DNA of 6,431 bases from NCBI GenBank assembly GCA_016788945.1, contig JAEUSA010000452.1, positions 1 to 6,431 of the forward strand, given 5' to 3'. Source of the DNA: Leptospiraceae bacterium (GTDB taxonomy: Bacteria; Spirochaetota; Leptospiria; Turneriellales; Turneriellaceae). Positions 5,850 through 6,431 of the stretch are shown here, piece by piece. The position numbers were made by a program, and so were the translations under genes. Within the stretch, counting starts at the first letter, position 1. Every line of letters begins with the position of its first letter. The notes below the pieces were generated by a model that did no database searches, was not told where the DNA came from, and worked only from the letters and a program-made list of their open reading frames with translations.

Positions 5850-6035
5850 GTTACTCCTTATCTTCCGGCATAAATAATGCGTGGGATTAACTATTTGGAC
5901 GTTTTAGTTTCCGATTTCGGCATTTTTTTCGCGGTGCACAAGACGTCAAGCCGTATCTGGCATGGTCACGAGGCAACTTTTGACAGCATTTGCAAGAATG
6001 AGTTGATGTCATTTCGTAAGAGGTATTATTAACCG
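5850..6035. other. Divergent intergenic region between the oxoamine synthase and ankyrin genes
   Basis: This 186-base gap must carry promoters for both directions unless the ankyrin gene is read from elsewhere. It holds the AAGGAG of the - strand gene (5854-5859) and a perfect TTGACA on the + strand (5980-5985). No confident -10 box was found for the - strand gene, although TTGACG (5950-5945 on that strand) could be a -35. I see no RNA gene, riboswitch or repeat here. Confidence 0.5.
5980..5985 (+). promoter_or_regulatory. Possible -35 element for the ankyrin-repeat gene
   Basis: TTGACA matches the sigma-70 -35 consensus exactly and lies about 50 bases before the GTG start. The hexamers at 15-19 bases downstream (for example TTGATG at 6003-6008) are poor -10 boxes, so this is tentative. 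A better -10 look-alike, TATTAT at 6024-6029, is too far from it and would place the transcript start at the GTG itself. Confidence 0.25.
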
Positions 6036-6431
6036 GTGGGACGCAGCAAATTCAATATCGAACTCGATACGGCTGCGATGTTGGGCGATATCCCCAAACT
6101 CAGCGCCATTCTCAAATCCGGTGAAGATCCCAATCAGGTTGGCCCGTACGGTTCAATCTTAGCCAGGGCGACTTGGTACAACAATGTTGAGGCCGTGCGT
6201 CTTTTGCTCGATTGCGGAGCAGAACCTAACCTGAACAAGGGTGACGCGCTCTTCTGTTCCGTTTCTTCGCCGAACCAACCCAAAAATGCCGGCGAAGTCG
6301 TGCGGCTTCTCGCTGAGAAGGGAGCTGACCTCAACCGTGTCTACAAAGTGCAGAGTGAAATTCCGCTGGCAACGCCGCTGATGATCGCCATCTTTTTCGG
6401 ATATGGAAAAACCGCAGAAGTGCCGCTCGAA
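6036..6431 (+). CDS. Ankyrin-repeat protein (5' part; continues past the window)
   Basis: One frame is open from an in-frame TAA (6030-6032) to the window edge, giving 132 residues so far. It contains consecutive ankyrin repeats, which form helix-turn-helix stacks for protein binding: AAMLGDIPKLSAILKSGEDPN (about 13-33), then an ATWYNNVEAVRLLLDCGAEPN repeat (about 46-66), then VVRLLAEKGADLN (about 85-97), then TPLMIAIFFGYGKTAEV (about 110-126). The start is GTG 6036, four bases after the stop. The first ATG (6078) would cut off the first residues of repeat 1, so GTG is preferred. AAGAGG lies 12 bases upstream, a rather long spacing. No signal peptide is seen at the GTG start, so a cytoplasmic location is likely. 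The partner and role cannot be told from repeats alone, and further repeats or another domain may lie beyond the window. Confidence 0.88.
   Translation, partial: MGRSKFNIELDTAAMLGDIPKLSAILKSGEDPNQVGPYGSILARATWYNNVEAVRLLLDCGAEPNLNKGDALFCSVSSPNQPKNAGEVVRLLAEKGADLNRVYKVQSEIPLATPLMIAIFFGYGKTAEVPLE

Overview
The window comes from a Gram-negative bacterium of moderate G+C (about half, by eye) that respires aerobically. Exported copper chaperones of the cytochrome oxidase type, a lipoprotein signal peptide and a bacterial UvrC support this. The mix of genes (SufU-like scaffold, Sco/PCuAC pair, alpha-oxoamine synthase, ankyrin-repeat protein) and loosely defined lipoprotein signals would fit a Leptospiraceae/Turneriella-like spirochaete. 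That placement is an impression, not something the window proves.

Left block (1-2054, + strand): the last 27 codons of an unidentified gene run into uvrC, the nuclease subunit of nucleotide excision repair. The upstream stop codon overlaps uvrC's ribosome-binding site, so the two are probably one operon. UvrC is full length with all catalytic motifs, but one of the four cysteines of its central Cys cluster is replaced by arginine.

Middle block (4089 down to 2010, - strand): four co-directional, tightly spaced genes. In transcription order they are a PCuAC copper chaperone, an Sco/SenC lipoprotein (4-base GTGA overlap), an exported protein with two Tudor/SH3-like repeats, and a SufU-like Fe-S scaffold. 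The scaffold's 3' end overlaps the 3' end of uvrC by 45 bases on the opposite strand. The first two genes together predict copper delivery to the CuA site of cytochrome c oxidase. The Tudor-like exported protein is the least familiar product here and has no assigned role.

Right block (4123-6431): a small coiled-coil protein gene (+) starts about 30 bases from the copper chaperone gene, across a short dyad that could be a shared operator. It converges on a monocistronic alpha-oxoamine synthase gene (-). That gene ends in a large hairpin followed by a clear intrinsic terminator, whose U-tract lies on the small gene's stop codon. A 186-base divergent intergenic region leads to a GTG-initiated ankyrin-repeat gene that runs off the end of the window.

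No tRNA, rRNA, CRISPR array, insertion sequence or prophage signature was seen. Most of the window is ordinary chromosomal sequence. The points most worth a second look are the exported tandem Tudor-like protein, the altered UvrC Cys cluster, and the copper-plus-Fe-S gene grouping.
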